DNA of 64,000 nt from Pseudoxanthomonas dokdonensis (lineage in GTDB: Bacteria > Pseudomonadota > Gammaproteobacteria > Xanthomonadales > Xanthomonadaceae), in contig NZ_LDJL01000004.1 in assembly GCF_001431405.1 (NCBI RefSeq), positions 310,001-374,000 of the forward strand, in the 5' to 3' direction. Below, piece after piece: positions 44,550 through 53,816 of the stretch. The notes under the pieces were generated by a model. That model made no database searches. It had not been told where the DNA came from and worked only from the letters and a program-made list of their open reading frames with translations. Position 1 is the first letter of the stretch. The number at the start of each line of letters is the position of its first letter. The position numbers and the translations under genes are program-made.

Positions 44550-45593
44550 TCAGGCCAGCAGGCCCTGCGGCAGCTGCATGGTGATGCAGTGCAGGCTGCC
44601 GTTCTGCCAGATCAGCGAGCGACAGGGCACCTGCACGATTTCGCGATCCGGGTAGGCCCGGGCCAGTACTGCGGCGGCGGCATCGTCGGCAGCATCGCCA
44701 TAGGCCGGGATCAGCACTGCGCCATTGATGATCAGGTAGTTGGCGTAGGAGGCGGCAAGCCGGCGGCCTTCATCGATGACCGGCTTGGCCCATGGCAGCG
44801 GATACAAGGTGTATGGCTGGTCATCGCGGGTGCGCAGCGCGGCAATGTCGTCGGCCATGGCGGCGAGCTCGGCGTAATGCGCGTCCTGCGGATCGTCGCA
44901 GGCCTGGAACACGATCGCGTCGCCCGGGGCGAAGCGGGCCAGGGTGTCGATATGGGCGTCGGTGTCGTCGCCTTCCAGATAGCCATGGTCCAGCCACAGT
45001 ACCCGGTCCTGCTTCAGCCACGCCGCCAGCCGCGTGCTCAGCTGCTCGCGACTGGCCTCGGGGTGACGTTCGTGCAGGCAACGCCAGGTGGTCAGCAAGG
45101 TACCCGCGCCATCGGTCTCAATTGCGCCGCCTTCCAGTGCGAAATCAATGGTTTGCGCGAAATAATTATGAAACAGCTTCATGCTGGACAATTCACCGAC
45201 CAGGCGGTCGTCGCGGCTGGCCTCGAACTTGCCGCCCCAGCCGGTGAAGCGGAAATCCAGCAGCTTGAAGCGCGCTTCGCCGTCGCGACCGGCCAGGGTG
45301 ATCGGGCCGGAGTCGCGCAGCCAGGTGTCGTCATATTCGACCGACGCGACAAACCGCACCCGCTGCATGTCGACCCGGTTGGAACGCAACCGCGCCTCGG
45401 CATAGATCTGCAGATCGTCATCGGCGGCGCAGATCACCACCGGCTGGAAACGGGTAATTGCCGCCACCAGCGCCACGTACGTGTCTTCCACCTCGGCCAG
45501 CCGGGGACCCCAGTCGGTATCGGCATGGGGCCAGGCAATCAGCACCGCGGATTGTGGTTCCCACTCGGCGGGAAAACGGAAAGCGTCAGTCAT
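44550..45593 (-). CDS. aguA: Agmatine deiminase
   Basis: A 347-residue peptidylarginine-deiminase-fold enzyme that converts agmatine to N-carbamoylputrescine and ammonia, the step before AguB. Start is the ATG at 45593 (MTDAFRFPAEWEPQSAVLIAWPHADTDW). Motifs: YDDTWLRDSGPI, ALEGGAIETDGAGTLLTT, LDHGYLEGDDTDAHIDTLARF with the catalytic His and Asp, and the nucleophile Cys336 in GSLHCITMQLP near the C-terminus. The aguA and aguB genes are separated by a transporter and a reductase here. Confidence 0.96.
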   Translation of the reverse strand: MTDAFRFPAEWEPQSAVLIAWPHADTDWGPRLAEVEDTYVALVAAITRFQPVVICAADDDLQIYAEARLRSNRVDMQRVRFVASVEYDDTWLRDSGPITLAGRDGEARFKLLDFRFTGWGGKFEASRDDRLVGELSSMKLFHNYFAQTIDFALEGGAIETDGAGTLLTTWRCLHERHPEASREQLSTRLAAWLKQDRVLWLDHGYLEGDDTDAHIDTLARFAPGDAIVFQACDDPQDAHYAELAAMADDIAALRTRDDQPYTLYPLPWAKPVIDEGRRLAASYANYLIINGAVLIPAYGDAADDAAAAVLARAYPDREIVQVPCRSLIWQNGSLHCITMQLPQGLLA

Positions 45594-45618
45594 GGCTACT
45601 CGGCAGCGGTAAGGAGGA

Positions 45619-45945
45619 TCAGCGGATCGGAGGTTTAGGACCGATTTCGTCGGCCCCTGCCTGGTTGACGACCACGTCGATGACGCGGTTCTTCTCAAAA
45701 TAAACGGTGAAGCCCGGATACACCCAGCGGTTGATGGTCGGCCACTGCTGGCGCTGGCCGCCGCGTGGCTCCAGTCGTTGCTGTGGCTCGCCGAAACGGG
45801 CCTGGACATCGGCCGCGGTCTGGCCGCGGACGGGGGCTGGCTGGGCCGCCGTTTCCTTGACCCGGTCAACCAGCAGCGTTTCCGCGCTGGCAGCGGCCGA
45901 ACAACCGAGCAGCGCTATTGCGACCCATTTCGTGCATGCGTTCAT
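45619..45945 (-). CDS. Small exported protein of unknown function
   Basis: A 108-residue protein from the ATG at 45945, preceded by AAAGGGGG. A Sec signal peptide ends at SAAASAE. The mature part has a charged helix (TAADVQARFGEPQQRLEP) and a strand region (NRWVYPGFTVYFEKNRVIDVVVNQ). The VQARFGEPQ... YFEKNRVIDVVV pattern recalls small SmpA/OmlA-like envelope domains, but similarity is weak. It lies 25 bp upstream of aguA on the same strand. Confidence 0.75.
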   Translation of the reverse strand: MNACTKWVAIALLGCSAAASAETLLVDRVKETAAQPAPVRGQTAADVQARFGEPQQRLEPRGGQRQQWPTINRWVYPGFTVYFEKNRVIDVVVNQAGADEIGPKPPIR

Positions 45946-46088
45946 CACAACCCCCTTTGAGAAAGCGCTTGTTATAACAAAAGCGCCGGGAGGCCGGTGA
46001 GCACGCGGTCGGCAAAGCGCGCACCCGGTCGCTCGCTCTGGCCAGGGAAATCGCCGGGCCTGACCGTTGTTGACCGCCACGGATCAAC

Positions 46089-46109
46089 AAAAAACCGCCT
46101 TTCGGCGGC
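46089..46109 (-). terminator. Intrinsic terminator of rpmJ
   Basis: On the minus strand GCCGCC-GAAA-GGCGGT forms a hairpin with a GAAA tetraloop, followed by TTTTTT. It lies about 30 bp after the rpmJ stop. The plus strand also shows CTTTT after the stem. Confidence 0.88.
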
Positions 46110-46139
46110 TTTTCGCGTGTCCAGGACTGGTGGCGCTTA

Positions 46140-46265
46140 TCAGCGCTGGCGAGCCTTGAAACGGGGGTTGGACTTGCAGATCACGAAGACCTTACCGCGG
46201 CGGCGGACCACCTTGCAGTCGCGGTGACGGGCCTTCGCCGACTTCAGGGAGGACAGGACCTTCAT
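46140..46265 (-). CDS. rpmJ: Ribosomal protein L36, zinc-free type
   Basis: A 41-residue protein starting [16 protein letters not shown] and ending NPRFKARQR. It is L36 of the large subunit, but the longer form that lacks the CxxC...C...H zinc site: only two Cys (DCKVV, VICKS) remain, and the [20 protein letters not shown] pattern matches the YkgO-type. In many bacteria this paralogue replaces zinc L36 under zinc limitation under Zur control; in Xanthomonads it may be the only copy. No Zur-like site was seen upstream. It is followed by a good terminator. Confidence 0.93.
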   Translation of the reverse strand: MKVLSSLKSAKARHRDCKVVRRRGKVFVICKSNPRFKARQR

Positions 46266-46456
46266 GACATAAACCTCGGCGTGACGTTAATTAAATAGGA
46301 GTGGAGCGCACTAAGCCCGCTATTGTAGCCGGGTTTTCCCAGCCATATCAAGTGGTTGTCAGGTGCGCCGGTGCATTTCGCCGGCCGGGGCTCGCGGAAC
46401 GCGCTGGGCCAGACCGCGGCAGGCCGGCATAATGCCGTAAAAACACAGGATTCAAG

Positions 46457-47134
46457 ATGAACGACAGCATCCCGGTTCTCACCATCGACGGGCCTTCCGG
46501 TGCCGGCAAAGGCACCATCAGCCGACTGGCGGCCAGCCGGCTGGGCTGGCATTACCTTGATTCCGGGGCGCTGTACCGGGCGGTGGGCGTGGCCGCCAGC
46601 TGGGCCGACCTGGATGTGTCCGACCCGGCGGCACTGGTCCGCTGCACCTTCGACACCGACATCGGTTTCCGTGAAACCGGGCAGGGGCTGCGGGTCATCG
46701 TCGACGGGGTCGACGCCACCGACGAACTGCGCCTGGAAACCACCGGCGCACTGGCCTCGGCGATTGCCGCCATCCCCGAGGTGCGCTCGGCGCTGAAGGA
46801 GCGGCAACGCGCGTTCCGGCAGGCGCCAGGGCTGGTGGCCGACGGCCGTGACATGGGCACGGTCATCTTCCCGGACGCCCCATTCAAGGTGTTCCTGACC
46901 GCCAGCGCCGAGGAACGCGCCGACAGGCGCTATAAGCAGTTGAAAGACAAAGGGGTTTCGGTCACAATAGACGGTCTGCTACGCGAGATTCTGGCTCGCG
47001 ACGCCCGTGATGCCCAGCGCACGGTGGCGCCATTGCGGCCGGCACCCGATGCCGTCCTCATCGATTCCACCGGTCTGAGCATCGACCAGGTCGTCGCGCA
47101 GGTGTTGGCTTTATTGCCATCGCCTGCGGCCTGA
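46457..47134 (+). CDS. cmk: Cytidylate kinase
   Basis: A 225-residue kinase phosphorylating CMP and dCMP with ATP. The P-loop is [15 protein letters not shown] (residues ~11-25). [44 protein letters not shown] and [10 protein letters not shown] are family segments; the nucleotide-binding DGRDMG and lid region look complete. Gene order cmk-rpsA-ihfB is conserved in gammaproteobacteria. Confidence 0.97.
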   Translation: MNDSIPVLTIDGPSGAGKGTISRLAASRLGWHYLDSGALYRAVGVAASWADLDVSDPAALVRCTFDTDIGFRETGQGLRVIVDGVDATDELRLETTGALASAIAAIPEVRSALKERQRAFRQAPGLVADGRDMGTVIFPDAPFKVFLTASAEERADRRYKQLKDKGVSVTIDGLLREILARDARDAQRTVAPLRPAPDAVLIDSTGLSIDQVVAQVLALLPSPAA

Positions 47135-47163
47135 ACACCGTCGGTTTCCCGCCGGCAGACAGT

Positions 47164-47200
47164 CCCGCGACATCGCAATGGTGCGATGCCCGCGGTTTTT
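47164..47200 (+). terminator. Hairpin with T run between cmk and rpsA
   Basis: CATCGCA-ATGG-TGCGATG forms the upper stem, with an outer CCGCG/CGCGG stem below a small internal loop, followed by TTTTTC. It lies ~30 bp after the cmk stop and 104 bp before rpsA, so it works as terminator for cmk or as attenuator in the rpsA leader. Confidence 0.72.
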
Positions 47201-47303
47201 CTTCCATCAACCAACACACGGCGCTTCGGTGCCGAAGGGGTGGACAGGGGAGACGCCAACGCTGGCGTACACCTGTCCGTGTGTCCAACCGAGTAAATCA
47301 ACA

Positions 47304-48983
47304 ATGACCGAATCATTTGCAGAACTGTTTGAACAGAGCCAGACCCATCTGGCCAAGCTGAAGCCCGGCGCCATCGTCATCGGCACCGTTGTGGAAGTCC
47401 GCAACGATGTGGTGGTGATCAACGCCGGCCTGAAGTCCGAAGGCATCGTGCCGATCGAACAGTTCCGTAACGACGCCGGCGAAATCGACGTGGGCGTGGG
47501 CGACGAAGTGAAAGTCGCGCTCGACTCGCTCGAGAATGGCTTTGGCGAAACCGTCCTCTCGCGCGAGAAAGCCAAGCGCGCCATGGTGTGGGACGAGCTG
47601 GAAGAAGCCCTCGAGAAGAACGAAACCATCACCGGCCGCATCAGCGGCAAGGTCAAGGGTGGCTTCACCGTCGACATCAAGGACGTCCGCGCATTCCTGC
47701 CGGGCTCGCTGGTCGACGTGCGTCCGGTGCGCGACCCGGGCTACCTGGAAGGCAAGGAGCTGGAGTTCAAGCTCATCAAGCTGGATCGCAAGCGCAACAA
47801 TGTCGTCGTCTCCCGCCGTGCGGTGGTCGAGAGCGAGCATTCGGAAGAGCGCGAACAGCTGATGGACAAGCTGCAGGAAGGCGTGGTGCTGAAGGGTGTG
47901 GTCAAGAACCTCACCGACTACGGCGCATTCGTGGATCTGGGCGGCATCGATGGCTTGCTGCACATCACCGACATGGCCTGGAAGCGCGTGCGCCATCCGT
48001 CCGAAGTGGTTGAAGTTGGCCAGGAACTGGATGTCCGCGTGCTCAAGTACGACCGCGAGCGCAACCGCGTCAGCCTCGGCCTGAAGCAGCTGGGCGAAGA
48101 TCCATGGGACAACATCGCCCGTCGCTACCCGGCCAACAGCCGCGTGTTCGGCAAGGTCTCCAACGTCACCGATTACGGCGCGTTCGTCGAAATCGAACCC
48201 GGCGTCGAAGGCCTGGTCCACGTCTCCGAAATGGATTGGACCAACAAGAACGTCAACCCGTCCAAGGTCGTGCAGGTCGGTGACGATGTCGAAGTGATGG
48301 TGCTGGACGTGGATGAAGAACGTCGCCGCATCTCGCTGGGCATGAAGCAGGTTGCCGCCAATCCGTGGGAAACCTTCGCTGCCATCCACAAGAAGAACGA
48401 CAAGGTGTCCGGCCAGATCAAGTCGATCACCGATTTCGGCATCTTCATCGGTCTGGACGGCGGCATCGACGGCCTGATCCACCTGTCCGACATCAGCTGG
48501 AACACCACCGGCGAAGACGTGGTCCGCAACTTCAAGAAGGGCGACACCCTGGAAGCCGTGGTCCTGGCCGTTGACCCGGAACGCGAACGCATCAGCCTGG
48601 GCGTCAAGCAGCTGGAGCAGGATCCGTTTGGCCAGTACATGGCCGCCAACCCGAAGGGTTCCAAGGTCGAGGGCGTGGTCAAGGAAGTGGACGCCAAGGG
48701 CGCGACCATTGAACTGGCCGACGGCGTCGAAGGCTACGTGATGGCCCGCGACGTTGCCGCCGAGCGCGTCGATGACGCCAGTCAGCACCTGAAGGTCGGC
48801 GACAAGATCGAAGCCAAGTTCATGGGCATGGACCGCAAGGGCCGTACCCTGCAGCTGTCGATCAAGGCCAAGGACGATGCCGAGATGCGTGAAGTGCTGG
48901 AGGAATACCAGTCGGCGTCCGGCGGTACCACCCAGTTGGGCGCGCTGCTGCGTGCACAGCTGGATGGTAACAAGTCCGAATAA
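47304..48983 (+). CDS. rpsA: 30S ribosomal protein S1
   Basis: A 559-residue protein of six S1 RNA-binding domains that unfolds mRNA and guides it to the 30S subunit. Start is the ATG giving [19 protein letters not shown]1 units are visible as [75 protein letters not shown] and [19 protein letters not shown]. No Shine-Dalgarno is seen before the ATG (GTAAATCAACA), as known for rpsA in E. coli, where S1 represses its own translation. Confidence 0.98.
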   Translation: MTESFAELFEQSQTHLAKLKPGAIVIGTVVEVRNDVVVINAGLKSEGIVPIEQFRNDAGEIDVGVGDEVKVALDSLENGFGETVLSREKAKRAMVWDELEEALEKNETITGRISGKVKGGFTVDIKDVRAFLPGSLVDVRPVRDPGYLEGKELEFKLIKLDRKRNNVVVSRRAVVESEHSEEREQLMDKLQEGVVLKGVVKNLTDYGAFVDLGGIDGLLHITDMAWKRVRHPSEVVEVGQELDVRVLKYDRERNRVSLGLKQLGEDPWDNIARRYPANSRVFGKVSNVTDYGAFVEIEPGVEGLVHVSEMDWTNKNVNPSKVVQVGDDVEVMVLDVDEERRRISLGMKQVAANPWETFAAIHKKNDKVSGQIKSITDFGIFIGLDGGIDGLIHLSDISWNTTGEDVVRNFKKGDTLEAVVLAVDPERERISLGVKQLEQDPFGQYMAANPKGSKVEGVVKEVDAKGATIELADGVEGYVMARDVAAERVDDASQHLKVGDKIEAKFMGMDRKGRTLQLSIKAKDDAEMREVLEEYQSASGGTTQLGALLRAQLDGNKSE

Positions 48984-49061
48984 GCCTGTTTGCAACATCT
49001 TCCCAGCCGGCCCGGGTTTCCCCGGGCCGGTCATGGGTGACCCCGACCGACTCCCTAGACG

Positions 49062-49367
49062 ATGACCAAATCCGAACTCATCGAAATCCTGACCCGACGC
49101 CAGCCGCACCTGAAGGCTGAAGACGTGGACCTGGCGGTCAAGGCATTGCTGGAAATGATGGGTGGCGCACTGGCCCGGGGAGACCGCATCGAGGTCCGTG
49201 GCTTCGGCAGCTTTTCACTGCATTACCGGCCACCGCGCCTGGGACGCAATCCCAAGACCGGCGAGTCGGTGGCATTGCCGGCCAAGCACGTGCCGCATTT
49301 CAAACCCGGCAAGGAACTGCGCGAGCGCGTCAGCGACGTGACCCCAGTCGAAGAAAGCAACGAATAA
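49062..49367 (+). CDS. ihfB: Integration host factor beta subunit
   Basis: A 101-residue DNA-bending protein of the HU/IHF family. The start [17 protein letters not shown] and the arm [22 protein letters not shown] with the DNA-intercalating Pro are typical; [13 protein letters not shown] is the C-terminal helix. It pairs with IhfA, encoded elsewhere. It lies downstream of rpsA, as is conserved, with 78 bp between. Confidence 0.97.
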   Translation: MTKSELIEILTRRQPHLKAEDVDLAVKALLEMMGGALARGDRIEVRGFGSFSLHYRPPRLGRNPKTGESVALPAKHVPHFKPGKELRERVSDVTPVEESNE

Positions 49368-49445
49368 CTTTCCACTCACGGCGTTCGCGCCTGGGTGCGT
49401 CCGGTTCTGGGCTAAGCTATGCAGCAATCTGCAGGAGCCCGCATC

Positions 49446-49736
49446 ATGAATTCTCTCCGCCTTGTCATTGCCCTGCTGGTGTTGGCAGTAGGCATCGTCA
49501 TCGGCGTGCTCAACACGCAGCCGATTCAGCTCAACCTGCTGTTTTCCACCCTGCAGACATCCTCCGGGGTGGCCATCATCGTGTCGCTGCTGCTGGGGGT
49601 GATCATTGGTGGATTGCTGACGATGATCACGCTGGTGATGCCGATGTACGCCCGCCTGCGTAAGGCCACCCGGGCACCCGGCTACGCCGCCGGCTCGAAG
49701 CCGTCATCACCCCCCCCATCGCAACCAGGACACTGA
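49446..49736 (+). CDS. lapA: LapA, lipopolysaccharide assembly protein A
   Basis: A 96-residue inner-membrane protein (formerly YciS) with two helices, LVIALLVLAVGIVIGVLN and SGVAIIVSLLLGVIIGGLL, and a Pro/Ser-rich tail. It acts with LapB in the control of LpxC and LPS balance. The ATG at 49446 gives the normal start. It is four bases before lapB, hence an operon. Confidence 0.92.
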   Translation: MNSLRLVIALLVLAVGIVIGVLNTQPIQLNLLFSTLQTSSGVAIIVSLLLGVIIGGLLTMITLVMPMYARLRKATRAPGYAAGSKPSSPPPSQPGH

Positions 49737-49739
49737 AGC

Positions 49740-50918
49740 ATGGAATTTCTCAACGAGTGGTTCTGGTTCTTCCTGTTCCTGCCACTGGCGGCGCTGAGTG
49801 GCTGGGTAATCGGCCGTCGCGGCGGCCAACGGCATGGCGACAACCAGGTCAGCCGGCTGTCATCGACCTATTTCCGCGGCCTCAACTATCTGCTCAACGA
49901 GCAGCCGGACAAGGCCATCGAACTGTTCCTGCATATTGCCGAGCTGGACAAGGAAACCTTCGAGACCCAGGTGGCGCTCGGTCATCTGTTCCGTCGCCGT
50001 GGCGAAGTCGACCGCGCCATCCGCCTGCACCAGGGGCTGGTGCAGCGCAATGACCTGAGCGACCAGCAGAAAGTCCAGGCGCTGTTGGCGCTGGGCGAGG
50101 ACTACATGAAATCCGGTCTGCTCGACCGTGCCGAAACGGTGTTCAGCGACCTGGCCCAGATTGATCAGCGCGCACCACAGGCGCTCAAACATCTGATCGG
50201 CATCTACCAGGCCGAGCGCGACTGGGCCAAGGCGATCGACAATGCCAGCCGCTTCGAGGAAGTCACCGGCGAGCCGATGGGGAAGATGATCGCCCAGTTC
50301 GAATGCGAACTGGCCGAGCGTTACCGCACCGCCAACGACATCGCTGCCGCGCGCGCGGCACTGGCCAGGGCCTACCAGGCCGATGCCGGCTGCGTGCGTG
50401 CGGGCATCATCGAAGGGCGTATCGAGTCGGACGCCGGCCATCACGATGCGGCCATCCGCGCTTACGAGCGGGCCGCGCGCCACGATCCAGACTACCTGCC
50501 GGAAGTGCTGCCCAGCCTGCTCGCCAACTACGAGCTGGCAGGCGACCTGTCTGGCGCGCGTGCGTTCCTGTCGGAGATGTGCGAACACTACCGGGGCATC
50601 GCTCCGGTACTGGCGCTGACCAAACTGGTCGAAGGCCAGGATGGCATCGCCGCCGCCCGCGCCTATCTGGCCCGCCAGTTGAAGGATCGGCCATCGGTGC
50701 GCGGTGAAGCAGCCCTGATCGATCTGACCCTGGCCGAGGGCACCCAGGCCGAGGCGACGCTGCAGGATCTCAAGCACATTACTGATCAGCTGCTGGTGCG
50801 CAACCCCAGCTACCGTTGCACGCGTTGCGGATTTGGCGCGCGCACGCACCATTGGCAGTGCCCCAGCTGCAAGGAGTGGGGCACGGTCAAGCCGCTGCTC
50901 AATTACGCGGTCGTCTGA
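49740..50918 (+). CDS. lapB: LapB, lipopolysaccharide assembly protein B
   Basis: A 392-residue membrane-anchored TPR protein (formerly YciM) that delivers LpxC to FtsH for proteolysis. Residues ~1-24 are a membrane helix (NEWFWFFLFLPLAALSGWVIG); the cytoplasmic part has TPR units (YLLNEQPDKAIELFLHIAEL, and repeats up to ~340) and ends in a rubredoxin-like zinc module (CTRCGFGARTHHWQCPSCKEWGTV). All four Cys are present. It lies between lapA and surface-polysaccharide genes. Confidence 0.97.
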   Translation: MEFLNEWFWFFLFLPLAALSGWVIGRRGGQRHGDNQVSRLSSTYFRGLNYLLNEQPDKAIELFLHIAELDKETFETQVALGHLFRRRGEVDRAIRLHQGLVQRNDLSDQQKVQALLALGEDYMKSGLLDRAETVFSDLAQIDQRAPQALKHLIGIYQAERDWAKAIDNASRFEEVTGEPMGKMIAQFECELAERYRTANDIAAARAALARAYQADAGCVRAGIIEGRIESDAGHHDAAIRAYERAARHDPDYLPEVLPSLLANYELAGDLSGARAFLSEMCEHYRGIAPVLALTKLVEGQDGIAAARAYLARQLKDRPSVRGEAALIDLTLAEGTQAEATLQDLKHITDQLLVRNPSYRCTRCGFGARTHHWQCPSCKEWGTVKPLLNYAVV

Positions 50919-51898
50919 TGCCGGCGACGATTGTCTGGCTGTTGCTGTGTTTCATCGCGACAGCCATCGGGACCTGGCTGTCGATACGCTACGCCCTGCA
51001 TCGCCGCCTGCTGGACCAGCCCGGCGCGCGGCGCAGCCATCAGATCGCGACACCTCGTGGCGGTGGGATTGCCATCGTCGCGACGCTGCTGCTGGCCAGT
51101 CTGTTCCTGCTGTGGAGCGGAACCGGTCCAAGGACCACATTCGCAAGTTTCGCGCTTGGCCTGCTGCTGGTCGCGGGGGTGGGTTGGTGGGACGATCACC
51201 AGCCGCTGTCGCCGCGCCTGCGGTTGGCGGTGCAGGGTGCCGCGGCGGCATTGCTGGCGTGGGGGTTCCACGCCGATGGCGGATCATCCTGGCAGGCGCT
51301 GGTCGCGTTCAGCAGCGTGCTGGTGCTGGTCAATGTCTGGAATTTCATGGATGGCATCAATGGTCTGGCGGTCAGCCAGGCTGGCCTGGTGGCACTGGCG
51401 TTCGTCGGTTTCGCCCCGGATGGCTGGTCGTGGCTGGCGCTGGCACTGGTTGCGGCCTGCTGCGGATTCCTGCCATTCAACTTTCCCCACGCCCGGATTT
51501 TCCTTGGCGACGTGGGCAGCGGCGGGCTCGGATTCGTGCTGGCGGCGTTGCTGGCCAGTACCGCAGCGGCCGACCGGCTGGACTGGTGGCTGCTGTTCCT
51601 GCCGCTGGCAGCCTTTCTTGTAGACGCAGGCTTCACGCTGCTTTGCCGCATCCTGCGGGGGGTGAAATGGTGGGAGCCCCACGTGGAACATGCATACCAG
51701 CGGGCGGCGCAGGCCAATGGACACAGCCGGGTCACCCTTGGATATGGCGCGTTCACACTTTTAGGCTTAACGTTCACTTTACTATCGCGCTGGGCGATAA
51801 TGCCCTACATCCCCTTGCTGGCCCTCGCGCTGCTGGGCGGCGGTGTATTCGGATGGCTGAGACTGCGTAAAGGAGTACGGTGCTTTGGAAAGGAGTAA
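50918..51898 (+). CDS. Glycosyl-1-phosphate transferase, WecA/WbpL-like
   Basis: A 326-residue polytopic protein of the MraY/WecA/WbpL family that transfers a sugar-1-phosphate to undecaprenyl phosphate. RSHQIATPRGGGIAIV and GVGWWDDHQPLSPR carry the acidic Mg pair typical of the family, and NVWNFMDGINGLA and FPHARIFLGDVGSGGLGFVLA are the second acidic motifs. It starts O-antigen or exopolysaccharide assembly. It is followed by a WbpM-like dehydratase and galU, suggesting an O-antigen-type locus start. The start overlaps the lapB stop by one base (TGATG). Confidence 0.92.
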   Translation: MPATIVWLLLCFIATAIGTWLSIRYALHRRLLDQPGARRSHQIATPRGGGIAIVATLLLASLFLLWSGTGPRTTFASFALGLLLVAGVGWWDDHQPLSPRLRLAVQGAAAALLAWGFHADGGSSWQALVAFSSVLVLVNVWNFMDGINGLAVSQAGLVALAFVGFAPDGWSWLALALVAACCGFLPFNFPHARIFLGDVGSGGLGFVLAALLASTAAADRLDWWLLFLPLAAFLVDAGFTLLCRILRGVKWWEPHVEHAYQRAAQANGHSRVTLGYGAFTLLGLTFTLLSRWAIMPYIPLLALALLGGGVFGWLRLRKGVRCFGKE

Positions 51899-51902
51899 GG
51901 GA

Positions 51903-53816
51903 ATGATGTCCTGGCGTGATCGCATAGCCGGTAGCCTGCCCAAGATTCTGGTGGCCACGCACGACCTGTTCATGGTCTGGTTCTGCTGGCAGATGCTGCA
52001 CCGCCTGCGTTATGCCATGCTGCCATCGCCACCTGATTTTCCGTTGTGGTCCAATGAGATAGCCATCGTACTGGCCGCGCAGGGTGTGATCTTCTGGTGG
52101 ATGGGGCTGTACAAGGGTCTGTGGCGTTTCGCCAGCCTGCCTGACCTGTGGAACATCCTCAAAGCTGCCGTTCTGGGCCTGCTGGCAATCCTGGTGGGAC
52201 TGGCTTTCTACAATCGCTTCGAATCGGTGCCGCGTGCGGTGCTGGCGTTCTATCCGTTCGCACTGGTCGGGTGCCTGGGCTTGCCGCGGATGAGCTATCG
52301 CGCGTGGAAGGACAGCCAGATGCACCAGCCACGGGAAGCGGCCTCGCGGATCGTTATCCTGGGTGCCGGCCGCGCCGGTGAATCGCTGGTGCGCGAACTC
52401 AAGCGCACCGGCATGTACAACCCGGTCGCGTTCCTCGACGATGCGCCGAATCTGCAGGGTTCCAGCCTGCAGGGCATTCCGGTGCTGGGTCGGCTGGACA
52501 ATGCGGCCGCTGTGGCGCGCGAAACCGCGGCCAAGATGCTGGTCATCGCCATGCCGTCGCTGGATGCCTCGGCGATGCAGCGGGTGGTTGCGATCTGCGA
52601 AAGCACCGGCGTGCCGTTCCGTATGGTGCCGCGACTGATCAATTCACTGGAAGGGCACACCAGCGTTGGTGACCTCAAGGAAGTGGCGATCGAGGATCTG
52701 CTGGGACGCAAGTCGGTGACCCCCGACTGGAAACTCATCCGCGGCTGGTTGGGCGGCCGCACGGTCATGGTGACCGGCGCCGGTGGCTCGATCGGCTCGG
52801 AGTTGTGCCGACAATGTGCCCGCCACGGTGCCCAGCGCATCGCGCTGCTGGAAATTGACGAACTGGCGCTGATCACCATCCATGCGGATCTGCAACGGGC
52901 CTTCCCGGATCTGGAAATCCTGCCGGTGCTGGGCAATTGCGGCGACCCCGCGGTGGTGGCGCATGCGCTCAAAATCGCCGAGCCCGATGCCGTGTTCCAC
53001 GCGGCGGCCTACAAGCAGGTGCCATTGCTGGAAAGGCATCTGCGCGAAGCGGTCGGCAACAACGTGCTGGCGACCGAAACCGTGGCCCGAGCCTGCCGTG
53101 ATGCATCGGTGTCGACTTTCGTGTTGATTTCCACCGACAAGGCAGTGGATCCGGCCAACGTGCTGGGTGCGACCAAGCGCCTGGCTGAAATGGCCTGCCT
53201 GGCACTCGACCAGGGCATGGCCAGCACCCGCTTCGTCACCGTGCGCTTCGGCAATGTACTGGACTCGGCCGGCAGTGTGGTGCCGCTGTTCCGCGAGCAG
53301 ATCCGCAAAGGTGGGCCGGTGACGGTGACCGATCCGGAAGTCACCCGTTACTTCATGACCATTCCCGAAGCCTGCCAGCTGATCCTGCAGGCAGGTTCCA
53401 GCGCCGCGCATGCATCAATCTATACCCTGGACATGGGCGAACCGGTGCCAATCCGGACCCTCGCCGAACAGATGATCCGCTTGGCGGGCAAGCAGCCCGG
53501 GCGCGACATCGCCATTGTCTATACCGGCCTGCGCCCCGGCGAGAAACTGCATGAGAACCTGTTCCATGCAGAGGAGAACTATCGGCCGACCTCACACTCC
53601 AAGATCATGGAAGCCGAGGCGCGCACGGTATCGCGCGAGTTCATCGAGCTGGCATTGCAGCGGCTGCGCAGGAGTCATGCCCAGTATGATCTGGTCGAAT
53701 TGGAAGAGGTGTTGAAAGTGGCGGTGCCCGAATTCAGCCCCATTCATCAGGAGCACACAGGGGCATCGGATAACATCGTGGCCTTTCCCGCACGCGAATC
53801 CCGAATCCAACGATGA
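51903..53816 (+). CDS. WbpM/CapD-type nucleotide-sugar 4,6-dehydratase
   Basis: A 637-residue membrane enzyme that makes UDP-4-keto-6-deoxy sugars from UDP-GlcNAc. Residues ~20-125 hold four membrane helices. A first Rossmann-like domain follows (RIVILGAGRAGESLV), then the catalytic SDR domain with VTGAGGSIGSEL and ISTDKAVDPANVLGATK. In WbpM-type members the YxxxK tyrosine is Met (NVMGxTK); here it is Leu (NVLGATK). A ribosome site (AAGGAG) precedes two adjacent ATGs. It overlaps galU by four bases. Confidence 0.93.
   Translation: MMSWRDRIAGSLPKILVATHDLFMVWFCWQMLHRLRYAMLPSPPDFPLWSNEIAIVLAAQGVIFWWMGLYKGLWRFASLPDLWNILKAAVLGLLAILVGLAFYNRFESVPRAVLAFYPFALVGCLGLPRMSYRAWKDSQMHQPREAASRIVILGAGRAGESLVRELKRTGMYNPVAFLDDAPNLQGSSLQGIPVLGRLDNAAAVARETAAKMLVIAMPSLDASAMQRVVAICESTGVPFRMVPRLINSLEGHTSVGDLKEVAIEDLLGRKSVTPDWKLIRGWLGGRTVMVTGAGGSIGSELCRQCARHGAQRIALLEIDELALITIHADLQRAFPDLEILPVLGNCGDPAVVAHALKIAEPDAVFHAAAYKQVPLLERHLREAVGNNVLATETVARACRDASVSTFVLISTDKAVDPANVLGATKRLAEMACLALDQGMASTRFVTVRFGNVLDSAGSVVPLFREQIRKGGPVTVTDPEVTRYFMTIPEACQLILQAGSSAAHASIYTLDMGEPVPIRTLAEQMIRLAGKQPGRDIAIVYTGLRPGEKLHENLFHAEENYRPTSHSKIMEAEARTVSREFIELALQRLRRSHAQYDLVELEEVLKVAVPEFSPIHQEHTGASDNIVAFPARESRIQR

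Noticed and set aside
47313-49109. 598-codon minus-strand open frame
   Set aside because: Antisense to rpsA; composition mirrors the S1 repeats.
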